Shown piece after piece: positions 43,151 through 53,076 of a stretch of DNA of 64,000 bases. Positions within the stretch are counted from its first letter, which is position 1, and each line of letters opens with the position of its first letter. This stretch comes from Steinernema hermaphroditum (lineage: Eukaryota; Nematoda; Chromadorea; Rhabditida; Steinernematidae), in assembly GCA_030435675.1 (NCBI GenBank), contig CM059621.1, positions 7,130,001 through 7,194,000 on the forward strand, given 5' to 3'. The translations under genes were made by a program, and so were the position numbers. The notes under the pieces were generated by a model that was not told the origin of the DNA, ran no database searches, and worked only from the letters and a program-made list of their open reading frames with translations.

Positions 43151-43860
43151 GGGTAACAACACCGTAAAAAATTTCCTAGGCCTACTGTTAGGAATCGCTT
43201 TCGACAACGACGACACGGAATCACTGAAGGAGCGTATCGAATCGATGCTTTTATCTAACCCGAAACCGGAAGCAAAAACTGTAGCCCTCGTGTTCTGTCC
43301 CCGCTTCGCTAATAAATTTCTCTTGATGCTTTCCAGTGATGAAAAAACGCTGACGTAAACAGAACATCAGCACAAGCTGTCAATCATAACGTGGGGTGAG
43401 AGCTCGCTGTACTCAAGAAGGCGCCAATCAGTTATGCCCTGGGAGTAAACATAGCGAAATTAAAAGATATGGCCTGCGCGCGGCCGCTCTCGACCCCACG
43501 GCAGTCGGCTCCTAACCCTCATGTAGAACCAGCCGGCCTTATCTCCCTCTCCTCCCCCATGTTTTACTTCCACCCTATCATGTTTAATACATGCTTATCA
43601 TAAGACCAACATGTAGCAAAGGGATGCATAGCACGGAAGGGAAACACAAGAACATGCCACGGTCACGGACACGACACCGTCTCAACGATTGCATCCGCTC
43701 AACTGGAGTTGCTCGCGAATCCTACGAAGTACCCGTAAACTGGCAAGTAAACAGTAAACACGTAAAGGGAATGTGATATGTGCTTATTAAGAGAAAACAA
43801 CTTAGACCAACAGGTCATGAAGACTATATGAGAGGTCTGCCGCGTAGCGAAGACAAAAGT
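43151..43860. other. Spacer
   Basis: A possible open stretch in 43150-43358 (LKERIESMLLSNPKPEAK) has no recognised domain. No other gene is supported. Confidence 0.35.
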
Positions 43861-43873
43861 TCGTCGTCTGCTG

Positions 43874-43970
43874 ATGGCGCTCAAACGGAGCGTTTTTACG
43901 GGACTCCTACTGCTGGACGGAGTCTGCGTCATGATCTTCGTTCCATTCATCCGTTCCACCGAAAGTGAAG
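43874..43970 (+). pseudogene. First half of a two-TM module only
   Basis: ATG 43874 opens MALKRSVFTGLLLLDGVCVM, then IFVPFI, the first helix of the family. At about 43955 it runs into the inverted shared 3' flank instead of the YQEA-NKREF loop. Truncated copy. Confidence 0.65.
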
Positions 43971-44340
43971 TCAGCTTCCAGCATCGTTTTGCAAATAAAT
44001 ATTTTAAAATAAAATTGTGCAAGGGATCGAGGAACCAAGGGAATATTCACCATCGCAATACCACAACATTGTCGGGATAACAAGTAATCGCCGCGAACGA
44101 CAACCAAAGGGAACCGATGTGATACAGTGACGGCCTTATAAATAGCCGCACCGCCTACATAAAGATTCAGTTGCCGATTTACTCTGGATTTTTAATTACG
44201 GTCACTCAACCAAAGGTAATATCAGATGTACAATTGCAATGTATATTGACGCGAATACGCTGAGGGTTGGAGATTTGCCTGATGTTGCCTGGTTTGTTGA
44301 ACGATTTGATATGGTGGATGACAAATGTCGCCGTTCAAAT
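43955..44340. repeat. Shared 3' flank, inverted copy
   Basis: Reverse-complement relatives of 30780-30960 (at 43955-44110) and of 30540-30605 (at 44267-44335). Confidence 0.7.
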
Positions 44341-44342
44341 AA

Positions 44343-45035
44343 ATGTCGCCGATACGCTTCCGCCTTCTTGGGCGCCTTCTGGAGACGAAGGCGCCCAAGA
44401 AGGAGGAAGCGTATCCGGACATCATAACCATAGAAGACGAGGAGGAAGGGTCACTGGCGCGCATCGAGCCTACCGAGGATCTGAAGAGGGAGCTGGAGGA
44501 GAAGGAAGAGAGAATCAGGACGCTCGAGGCGGAGAACAGAGACCTCCAGGAGCAGCTCCGGCTGAGCGCGGAGCGCGTGGAGGAAATGGAGCAGGAGCCG
44601 AGCGTGCTCCAGCACATCATCATCAAAAAGGAGCGCCTCGACGAAGACGACATCCAGAAGCTGAAGGAGTTGGAGGAGAAGGCAAACACCTATAGGAGGA
44701 GGGCATGGAAGCACGAACACTTCAGCAACTACAGGTTTCGAAAGCTGAAGGAGAAGGACAAGGAGATCCAGCAGCTCTTGCAGAAGCTGAAGGCCAAAGG
44801 CAGCGAAATCCAGAGATTTCGCGAGGAACACTCTCGGATGAATAACGCTTTCGGGAAGCTGAAAAAGGCACTGACCAAGGAGAAGGCGAAGATCACCAAG
44901 GCGATGCAGCAGCGAGTGGGTCCTTCTCCTAAGGTGGAGCCGACAGAAGAGAAACCCGTCATCAGTGGACAAAAACGTACTTTCAATGGGAAGTCGAAGA
45001 GGCCTGCAAAGAAGAGTAAACGGTGTTCGTCATGA
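44343..45035 (+). CDS. Soluble coiled-coil protein with basic C-terminus
   Basis: 230 codons from ATG 44343 (a later Met is possible). Residues about 25-95 hold the coiled coil shared with the membrane chimeras (EPTEDLKRELEEKEER, QEQLRLSAERVEEMEQ). The helix then continues through heptads such as LKEKDKEIQQLLQKLKAKGS and ends in a basic, NLS-like tail (KSKRPAKKSKR). There is no membrane segment. It is probably the donor of the coiled coil, or a sister of the donor. Nuclear localisation and self-association are inferences. No known family recognised. Confidence 0.65.
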   Translation: MSPIRFRLLGRLLETKAPKKEEAYPDIITIEDEEEGSLARIEPTEDLKRELEEKEERIRTLEAENRDLQEQLRLSAERVEEMEQEPSVLQHIIIKKERLDEDDIQKLKELEEKANTYRRRAWKHEHFSNYRFRKLKEKDKEIQQLLQKLKAKGSEIQRFREEHSRMNNAFGKLKKALTKEKAKITKAMQQRVGPSPKVEPTEEKPVISGQKRTFNGKSKRPAKKSKRCSS

Positions 45036-45488
45036 CTTTACTACTGTATTAAATACTGCATGCTGTATTATCCTTGACTAAAAAAATGAAAATCATGACT
45101 CATGAGTGCTGAGATGTCGATGGAGTGTGTGAGACCAACCGATTCAGCGGGTCTCAAGAATCATAAATGATGTTTTACACAGGGTGTGCCGCAAGAGTGA
45201 TTGCGCCGAAGTAGAGGAGCGGTCTACTTCGAAGTCCCTCTGATCAGCTCTGATCAAGCGGTTTCAATCTGGAACTCCGTTGAGGTCCATTTCAATTTTC
45301 CACCAGTGGACCGATGCTATCGTGGTAAATCTGTCAGACAGATGCTACTTGTTACATTTCCGGCGCTATTCAGCAGTCATATATTTAAGACCCAAAGCGA
45401 TGCCTCTTCGGTCGTCTGACCGGGCATCGCAAAAAGTGATATATAAGACCTGGTATAGTCCCACAGTCCTATACAAAGCTGGTTCACA
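45036..45488. other. Promoter region of the 45489 gene
   Basis: No gene. Two similar TATA-like blocks occur: catatatttaagaccc (about 45378) and gatatataagacc (45439-45451), suggesting a duplicated core promoter. Confidence 0.4.
45439..45447 (+). promoter_or_regulatory. TATA box
   Basis: gatatataag lies about 42 bases upstream of ATG 45489. Similar TATA elements precede the 53077 gene, so these lineage-specific genes have strong core promoters. Confidence 0.5.
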
Positions 45489-46502
45489 ATGAATACGATG
45501 ACAAAACTCGAGGAGATCCACTCAAAAATCGCGAAGAGTCTGCAAGGCGACGACGTCGTCGAAGTGGTCAGAGCATCGGAGCCCTTCTTGGCGAATCTGC
45601 GTCAGAAGAAGGGGGACCCGAACGCCGTGCTCCAGCTCTTCGAAATCGCTGGCGCCGAGCCGTCGAAAATGGATGAGTTCCACGTGGCGCTCATCTACGA
45701 GACGGCCGACTTCATCCGAATGCTCACGGAGGGCGCGTGGACCAAGAAGGTTCTCTCCAAGAAGTTCGCCCTCGAGCTGCTGCAACCTTTCGTGACTGTC
45801 GTCGGGAACCTCTTCCGCGAGCTCGACGACCAGGTCAACTACTGTAACACTCAGGAGGCAGAGCTCGAGAAGGCGAGGACGGAGAGCAACAAAGGCCTCA
45901 AGCAGTGGATCGAGGAGAACAAACAGGCCCAGAACAAAAGGGTCGTCGAGTTGGAGGCGACGGTCAAGCAGAACGAGAAAGTTGTTGAGCGCCTTGAGCA
46001 GAAACTCGCTGTCCTCCAGAAGGAGCTCGAGGCGGCGCAGGAATCCCGCCAGGAGAACGCCGCACGGACGGAGGATGGAGGCGACGAGCAGGTCGGCGCT
46101 CTCAACGCGGAACTTGAGAAAAGACAGAAGGAGGCACAGGAAGCTCGTGCAGAGGTCAGCACGATGAAGAAACACATGAACAGGGTGCAGGCCATCCACG
46201 CGAAAAGGATGGCCTCCAATCAAGCGGCTATCGACAATTTAACGACGAAACTCGCCAAAAACGAAAGTCACTACAAAAAAGAGCTTGATTCCAAGTCAGA
46301 TGCTCTAAGGAAAACAGAGGAAGAAGTTCGGAGCCAAGAGAAACGCAGCGAATTGTGCAAAAGAAAGCTGATGCATAGGATCTATCAGTTGGAAGCTCAG
46401 CAGCAAAGACCTCCACACCGAAAGCGGGAACATCACCGATCCGGATCAAACGATGATGATAGGAGAACATACATCCCACATAAAATTCATAAGCAAATCT
46501 GA
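45489..46502 (+). CDS. Helical-domain family member D, long coiled coil
   Basis: 337 aa, single exon. Residues 1-115 are a compact helical domain (SKIAKSLQGDDVVEVV, MDEFHVALIYETADFIRML, LSKKFALELLQPFVTVVGNL). I align it by helix spacing to the N-termini of the genes at 50616, 51600 and 53077. Residues 120-300 form a long coiled coil (ELEKARTESNKGLKQWIEEN, VVERLEQKLAVLQKELEAAQ), and a basic tail ends IHKIHKQI-like. The last 30 bases and 3' UTR recur at 48095 because of the tandem duplication next door. Function unknown; the layout suggests a multimerising adaptor. Confidence 0.7.
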   Translation: MNTMTKLEEIHSKIAKSLQGDDVVEVVRASEPFLANLRQKKGDPNAVLQLFEIAGAEPSKMDEFHVALIYETADFIRMLTEGAWTKKVLSKKFALELLQPFVTVVGNLFRELDDQVNYCNTQEAELEKARTESNKGLKQWIEENKQAQNKRVVELEATVKQNEKVVERLEQKLAVLQKELEAAQESRQENAARTEDGGDEQVGALNAELEKRQKEAQEARAEVSTMKKHMNRVQAIHAKRMASNQAAIDNLTTKLAKNESHYKKELDSKSDALRKTEEEVRSQEKRSELCKRKLMHRIYQLEAQQQRPPHRKREHHRSGSNDDDRRTYIPHKIHKQI

Positions 46503-48094
46503 TGTTTGCTGAATAAATGAAGGAATGCAGGATACAAGAGTCATCTATTCAAAATCCCAATCGGTTGATGGAAAAGTCTTCGCTCTCATAGAGATCGTTG
46601 TCTGCGAATTCTTCGGTCCTTTGCGATTTCGTCGCTTGCGTCGACGCATTAGTCTTAATTGTAATTGTATCCCTAAAATTCACTTTATGATTAGCATATA
46701 AAAAGATGCGACGTACATGGAAACGGAAGCTTCTTCCACACCTAACAGTATTTTCCTCAGTGACTTCATCATTCCCTTTTTTTTCGCCACCAATTCCCAA
46801 TCGTATGGGTCGCTGAACTGGAAATTGTATCTGGTCATAATTTTAACCAGCACCATGTAAAGCTTCAGGTAGTCCGGACGGTGAGAGTACCGTAATTTGC
46901 GGAGAAGTTCTGGTATTTCAAGCATTTCGACTGCGGATTTCGACAGTAGTTTAGCATATTTGCTGGTCTCCTTCAACTTCTGAATTTTTTTCTCGTCCGA
47001 GACTCCTTCCCATGGTAACGGGTCACGCATCTTAGCCAGTACGTAGAACCACGACCAGAGGTCATCTGATCGCCCTTGCTCGTGCCGGGCATGGACGTTA
47101 CAGCTACTGTATTGCTCAGTTCCTCTAAAATGTGGTGCAGTTAAATACGCATATAAAGAGAGGACTATCCACATCGAGACGGTCATCCGAACAGAACGGG
47201 GGAAGGATTTGGATGTTCATTGAAACACCTACCTATACGACGCATTTGTACGCTCTGGTCGCATCTGCCATTTTCCGTTCACGTTATGGACGAATTTTCG
47301 TGCAAGTCCAAAATCGAGCAGATAAATGATCCTCGCATACTTCCCACCGTCAGGTCCGAGTGCCATATTCGCGGGTTTGACGTCGCAATGCACGTAGCCA
47401 AGATCATGGAGCTGCTTCAGGCCGAATAGGATGTGAATTCCAACGCGAACTTGCGTTGAAACGGAGAAGCAATTGTTACAGCTTTTATGCAACACATCCA
47501 AGCTCTTGCCCATAAGAGTCATCGCCTAAACAGACAATATTATATTTAAAAAAAAGGAATATACAACGTACCATATAGTGATAGCCGTCTGTCGATGCAG
47601 AGTAGATGACCCGTAGCGGGAATCTGCTTGAGTTCAGGCTCTTAAGAATTTCCGCTTCTAGTTTGATATACTTTCCATCGGAAGTCGTCTCTACTTTCAC
47701 GGCCACTTGCGTTTCTTTCCATGTTAAGAGATCTTTGGTCTTGAATACAACTCCGCACCCACCACTTCCTAGTTTCTCCTGTATTCTAAATCTATGGCCA
47801 ATGAGCGTGCCGGGCTTGAAATTCGCTAAATTCGGTTCTACAGTCTGTATCTTGCGCCGTACATTGTTCTTACCCTTTGGCTTGCTGTTCGAGGCGCCCA
47901 TTGGACCGGCACAGGGCGCTGACTAGCACAAAGTGGGATTGCGCTTTGCCCCTTATTTAAACACTTTCACCGTCTAGCAGTCTAGACCAAGTTGCGGCGA
48001 ATCCCGGAATTGATACGCAGTCTTTGCGGCTTCGCTTTCAGTTCTGTCGTGTTTTATTTTGTCGATCGGTCGATAAATGAAATGGGTTGCAAAC
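46473..48094. repeat. Tandem duplication, unit 1
   Basis: About 1.62-kb unit running from the last codons of the 45489 gene through one kinase gene to the first codons of an MGC-type gene (aatgggttgcaaac). It is followed immediately by unit 2, which restarts at acatcccacataaa. At the junction the MGC start is cut after four codons and continues with the 3' end of the coiled-coil gene. Confidence 0.9.
46549..47901 (-). CDS. CK1/TTBK-like protein kinase, copy 1
   Basis: Exons 47572-47901, 47233-47525, about 46776-47124 and a short last exon ending at TGA 46549. MGASNSKP at the start is a possible N-myristoylation signal. Kinase motifs are the Gly loop KLGSGGCGVVF, the beta-3 lysine in VAVKVE, the catalytic loop VHCDVKPANM (HRD changed to HCD, catalytic Asp kept) and DFG in LLDFGLARKF, then the CK1-type C-lobe (SDDLWSWFYVLA, LPWEGVSDEKKI). 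Probably active, though loss of the HRD Arg may alter regulation. The minus-strand promoter (TTTAAATAAGG) is shared with copy 2. Confidence 0.82.
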
Positions 48095-49711
48095 ATCCCA
48101 CATAAACTTCATAAGCAAATCTGATGTTTGTTGAATAAATGAAGGAATGCAGGATACAAGAGTCATCTATTCAAAATCCCAATCGGTTGATGGAAAAGTC
48201 TTCGCTCTTATAGAGATCGTTGTCTGCGAAGTCGGCGATCCTTTGCGCTATCGTCGTTTGGGTCGCCTCAAAAGTATTAATTGTGCTATCCCTAAAAGTC
48301 GCTTTATGATTAGTATATAAAACGATGTGACGTACATAGAAGCGGAAACTTCTTCCACACCTAACAGTATTTTCCTCAGTGACTTGATCATTCCCAATTC
48401 GGCATTTTCCTCCCAATCGTATGGATCGCAGAAGTGGAAGTTGTACCTGGCCATAATTTGAACGAGGACCATGTAAAGCTTCAAGTAGTCCGGACGGTGA
48501 AAGTACCCTAAATTGCGAAGGAGTTCTGGTATTTCAAGCATTTCGACTGCGGATTTCGACAGTAGTTTAGCATATTTGGTGGTCTCCTTTATCTTCTGAA
48601 TTTTTTTCTCGTCGGAAACTTCATCCCATGGTAACGGGCCACGCATCTCAGCCAGTACATAGAACCACGACCAGAGGTCATCTGATCGCCCTTGCTCGTG
48701 CCGGGCATGGGTGTTACAGCTACTGTAGTGCTTAGTTCCTCTAAAATGTAGCGCAGTTAAATAAGCACACAAAGGGAGGACTACGCTCATCCGAACAGAA
48801 CGGGGGAAGGATTTGGATGTTCATTGAAACACCTACCTATACTCCGCGGTCCTACGCTCTGGTCGCATCTGCCATTTTCCGTTCACGTTATGGACGAATT
48901 TTCGTGCAAGTCCAAAATCGAGCAGATGAATGATCCTCGCATCCCTCCCACCGTCAGGTCCGAGCGCCATATTCGCGGGCTTGACGTCGCGATGCACGAA
49001 GCCAAGATCATGGAGCTGCTTCAGGCCGAATAGGATGTGAATTCCAACGCGAACTTGCGTTGAAACGGAGAAGAAATTGTTACATCTTTTATGCAACACG
49101 TCTAAGGTCTTCCCCATAAGAGTCATCGCCTAAACAGACAATCTTATATTAAAAAAAGGAATATAAAACGTACCATATAATGATAGCCGTCTGTCGATGC
49201 AGAGTGGATGACCCGTATCGCAAATCTGCTTGAGTTCAGGCACTTCAGAATTTCCACTTCTATTTTGATACCATTTCCATCGGGAGTCGTCTCTACCTTC
49301 AGGGCCACTGGCTTGCCTTTCCTTCTTTGGCGATCTTCGGCCTTGAACACAACTCCACACCCGCCACTTCCTAGTTTCTCCACTATTGTAAATCTATTGC
49401 CGATGACCGTGCCGGGCGGGAAATTCGCTGAATTCGATTCGACAGCCCGTATCTTGCGCCGTACATTGTTCTTGCCTTTCTTGACTGCTGGAGACGGCTT
49501 GCTGTTCGGGGTGCCCATTGGACCGGTGCAGGGCGCTGACGAGCACACCGTTAGACTGCGCTTTGCACCTTATTTAAGCACTTTCACCGTCTAGCAGTCT
49601 AGACCAAGTTGCGGTAAATCCCGAAATTGATACGCAGTCTTTGCGGCTTCGCTTTCAGTTCTGTCGTGTTTTATTTTGTCGATCGGTCGATAAATGAAAT
49701 GGGCTGCAAAC
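48095..49711. repeat. Tandem duplication, unit 2
   Basis: Second unit, with the intact start of the MGC gene at its right end. Overall very similar to unit 1, with scattered substitutions and small indels concentrated near the kinase ends. Confidence 0.9.
48171..49518 (-). CDS. CK1/TTBK-like protein kinase, copy 2
   Basis: Same exon layout as copy 1. From ATG 49518: MGTPNSKPSPAVKKGKNN, possible myristoylation. The Gly loop is KLGSGGCGVVF, the beta-3 lysine is in VALKVE, the catalytic loop VHRDVKPANM and LLDFGLARKF are complete, and TTBK-type C-lobe motifs are present. The last intron uses the donor gtcactgagg, giving the C-terminus EDFSINRLGF. All catalytic residues are intact, so it should be an active Ser/Thr kinase. 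An ATG ten codons upstream (49548) is in frame, but copy 1 has a stop there, supporting the MG start. Confidence 0.85.
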
Positions 49712-50515
49712 AGAGTCGCGTGAAGAAAGTGCGCACCGTCGTGACGCCTTCCTCGACGCGCCTGGGATCAAACGAAGTGGCGCTTCAAGACAAGAACACC
49801 CTCGCTGACCCGAATTCTCGGGACCGATTTGTGTGGGACTGGCTCGACAGCAACTATGTCGCAGCCTTTGGCCGCGGCGAGGGTGACACCGGCGCAGAAG
49901 AGGATTGGATGGAAATGGTATGCCATGTTGACGGTTTTTCGCCCTTTTCTAATTTAGCTCATTCCAGGGCAAATTTAAACTCGCCGAAGAATTTGTCGTG
50001 GGCGACGAGCCGTCGGACATAGAGATGCCGAAACCATCGACGAAGAAAGTCCATTTCGCACCGAATCTGGTGTTGACGCCTGTACCCTTCAGACCCGCAT
50101 CAACACCGGTGCTGATGGAAGAGAAGGAACTGGCCGAAGCAGAGAACAATTACCAGAAAAGTGCAGCTCCTTTGGAACCCCCAGGATTTGAGGCTTCTGA
50201 AGGGCAGTCTACCTTCGTTTTCAATCATGCCCCAGTGAAAACGCCGATGGTCGAGAACACGGAGCCAAAGGAAGTGAAGACTAAGAAGCGGGATCACAGG
50301 AGAGATCTCAAAAAGCGAAAGGCGAAGCAGCAGCGTCGCGAAGCGGAGCAAATACGGAGGTTAGTGGATTGCATTTGCGTCACTTACAAGTGCTTGTATG
50401 TTCCAGGAAGCGCAAAAAGGGCGGAGTGGCATTCGCTGACGATGACACTCTCGCGGACCTTGCGTATACGCCACAAATGCCCGAAATCAACTACTCTCTT
50501 GTACTTTCAGTTTAG
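49699..50515 (+). CDS. MGC-type protein, probably lipid-modified
   Basis: Three exons (49699-49917, 49968-50359, 50407-50515) give 239 aa. MGCKQSRVKKV is a good N-myristoylation plus palmitoylation motif next to basic residues. The middle is acidic and Pro-rich (SDIEMPKPSTKKVHFAPNLV), then a strongly basic helix (KKRDHRRDLKKRKAKQQRRE). The tail ends YSLVLSV. It has no transmembrane helix. An in-frame ATG at 49627 would mask the motif, and a short out-of-frame ATG at 49694 precedes it. Unidentified. Confidence 0.65.
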
Positions 50516-50615
50516 CATTACCACAAGTCGGTTTAATATAAACTTTGCCGTAATGGCATCACTCTGTCGATCATATAAGGTTAATAATTGACATATTTGT
50601 TATTTGCAATAAAGA

Positions 50616-51488
50616 ATGTCATCTCCGCTCCAAAAGCGATGCGAGAAGCGCTTGGTCCTGACTGCCGCTTTGAATGCCGATGACGATGAAGCGGTTGCCA
50701 ATGCTATTCTCCCATACTTCAAAACTTCGGAAGCTTTCGGGAACTGCTCTCTCACAAAGTTCCTCGAGTCCGAGGAAGCCGTCATTTCGCCACTTACTCG
50801 AGAGGTCGCCGCCTTCGTTGAGATTGTTCAGCATTTCATGAACACGAGGAGAATGCCACTGAAGACCGGGAATGAACTAATGGAGATTTACGCCACTTCG
50901 ATCTCCATGTTACTAGAAAAGACAAGGAACTCGGAAGAGGTCGAAGGGGGAGACGCAATTGAGAGATTCCAGCTTCGATCGGAGCTGAAAAAGAAAAAGT
51001 TAGAAATCGAAACACTGGAGAAAGAGAACGACGAGCTGTTCGCGGAATACAACAGAACGTCCATAGAACTGGAGGAGATGAAGCAGACAAAAGTATCGGC
51101 GCTTTCCGTTGCCGTCTTGAACGGACTTTCCAAGGACGTGGAACGTTGGAAGAAGGTGGCAACGGAGTGCGAACAAATGCTCAAAGAGAAGGAGAAGGAA
51201 ATCGAGACGCTGAAGGAGAAATACGAATCGGCGGACGCTGGGCATAAACAGGAACCGGAGGACATGCGGAGCCAGTCAACGACGTCGACAGCGGCGACCG
51301 TTTCAAGTCCTGCCTCCAGAAAACGGATATATCCGCAGGAGATGTCATCCAGCCCGGCTCAGAATCCGCCGTTCAAACGCTCTCCAGCTTTAGAACACGC
51401 AAGTCCAATAACATCACAGCATTTAACTGGTTTGCAACTACACAACATGTTGAAGAAGATGGTTTCTGGCAGTGATGTGAAATCATAA
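50616..51488 (+). CDS. Helical-domain family member C
   Basis: 290 aa, single exon. Residues 8-100 are the shared helical domain (AALNADDDEAVANAILPYF, TREVAAFVEIVQHFM, GNELMEIYATSISMLLEK). Residues 110-200 are a coiled coil (LRSELKKKKLEIETLEKEND, CEQMLKEKEKEIETLKEKYE), and the rest is a Ser/Pro-rich disordered tail. catataagg at 50572 is a plausible TATA element. Together with 45489 it suggests one N-domain attached to different coiled coils. Function unknown. Confidence 0.7.
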   Translation: MSSPLQKRCEKRLVLTAALNADDDEAVANAILPYFKTSEAFGNCSLTKFLESEEAVISPLTREVAAFVEIVQHFMNTRRMPLKTGNELMEIYATSISMLLEKTRNSEEVEGGDAIERFQLRSELKKKKLEIETLEKENDELFAEYNRTSIELEEMKQTKVSALSVAVLNGLSKDVERWKKVATECEQMLKEKEKEIETLKEKYESADAGHKQEPEDMRSQSTTSTAATVSSPASRKRIYPQEMSSSPAQNPPFKRSPALEHASPITSQHLTGLQLHNMLKKMVSGSDVKS

Positions 51489-51599
51489 AATAACAATAAA
51501 TACCCCATAGAAGTACACTACAACACTCGCTCCACGCCTACATAGCAAGGATTAATAATTTATTGCTATAAACCTAAACTACATACGATAAGAGGAAAA

Positions 51600-52389
51600 T
51601 CAACAGTTCTTTGAGCTCGAGGAACGTTCACGCTTCACCGGGGGTGCAAGTGTCGCATCTATGAGCGCACTCGGACTAGCTAAAGTTCCTCCGCTAGGGA
51701 TGTTGTGCACCCATCGGTCACTTCCGTAGTATATATTCCTCTTGACACGGGCGTCGATATTTGGTTCCGGGCTGCAATTGGTGATCGGTCCGCGGTAGTT
51801 CTTCATTCGGTTTTTAAGATCGGCCTCAACAAGTTCACGCTCCTTGCTATCTACGATGCCTTTGAAAGCGGACGGAGAGCAGGGTGTCTCTGCGTCTCCA
51901 TTTTCGAATTTCGGAAGCTCGGTGTAGGTGGCTTTGACGCCATCGAGAATGTGCCGACACAGTCTGTTGATGTCACTGGGAGAAACATTCTAAGCAGAAC
52001 ACTGTAAACAACACCTAACGCACTTCGAACACTTACAACATTGTTGCGTCTTAAGTTCATAAATGCATCATTGAATGTGGAATCCAGGTGACGACCGATA
52101 AGATCTCTGATTTCCTTAGTCAGAGTTTCTTGATGGACCTGGAAGCACAACAATTATGTAACGCAAGTGAATGCTTTCTGCAACAAACCTCTCGTAACAA
52201 GTCCAGCGATTTGACGGCTGTATCCGCCATGTCCGTATTATTGCGCTCTATAGCTTGCCGCAGAGTATTTCTGAGCGCAGAGGGTTCGCCGCCTAACGAT
52301 TCCATAAACTGTTCGAGGTTATCGTTTCGCCGGTTCATTTTGTTGTTGTAGCCGCTACCAGGAGCCGTAGTAGTTCCGTCAAATACCAT
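51600..52389 (-). CDS. Helical-domain family member A
   Basis: Three exons (52189-52389, 52037-52138, 51600-51989, read leftwards) give 229 aa with exact codon phase. The helical domain spans about 30-125 (LRQAIERNNTDMADTAVKSL, EIRDLIGRHLDSTFNDAFMN, SPSDINRLCRHILDGV). The tail is Pro/Ser-rich and ends in a basic cluster (PPVKRERSSSSKNC). It is divergent from the 53077 gene. This is the only member of the four with introns, so it may be closest to the ancestral form. The ATG lies 17 bases after an acceptor-like tgtttcag. Confidence 0.65.
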
Positions 52390-53076
52390 GCGCGCTCTAA
52401 CGCACCTGAAACAATCCAATATAAAAATGTCAGATTATGCACACAATTAATTAAATTTTAAACTATTAAATGTAATCTTCTACAGAACTTCTATAAGCGG
52501 CAAATGATCGTTTCAAAACAAAAGTACACTTTTTGTAAGTGGAACAAAAAAAACTTCCTGTTGCCAGTGACTTTAGTGTCCAGTTGAATAACACCGCTTC
52601 CCACGAGCCACACTCCCAAAGTGGCACAGCGTTCAGACAAAACCGTTGTCTGTCGAGCAGCGATAAACTGTCTGCACGAAAGAGCACCGCAAAAAAACAA
52701 ATGCAATTCACTGATGGTGACGGTCAGAGGTGCAAGATCACCGTGCTGGAGCCGCTCTGCAAATGCCGAAAGGTGAATCATAGTAGAGATGACGAATATC
52801 GCAACGCAATGGTCGTTTTTGCAGAGCTGCTGTGCAATCAACGCTGGGAAAAGCAAAGGAGGTTACAGACAGCAGACAGATTGCACTTAAACTCGCTCTG
52901 TCTGCTAGACTCTGCAAGTGCAACAGGTCAATCGTCTTGAGACCAATCGAAATAAAAAAGCGATGCCATTTGCAGCGATGTTGGAAAAGCGATGCTCGCC
53001 CGCGAGGAAGCATCGCTGAGCATATATAAGTAAAGCAGAACAAAATTTATACACCTTGCAAACATCATCGTCCAAG
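52390..53076. other. Divergent promoter region
   Basis: Separates two helical-domain genes. The TATA-like catatataag at 53019-53028 belongs to the 53077 gene. Open frames in between have no recognisable product. Confidence 0.5.
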
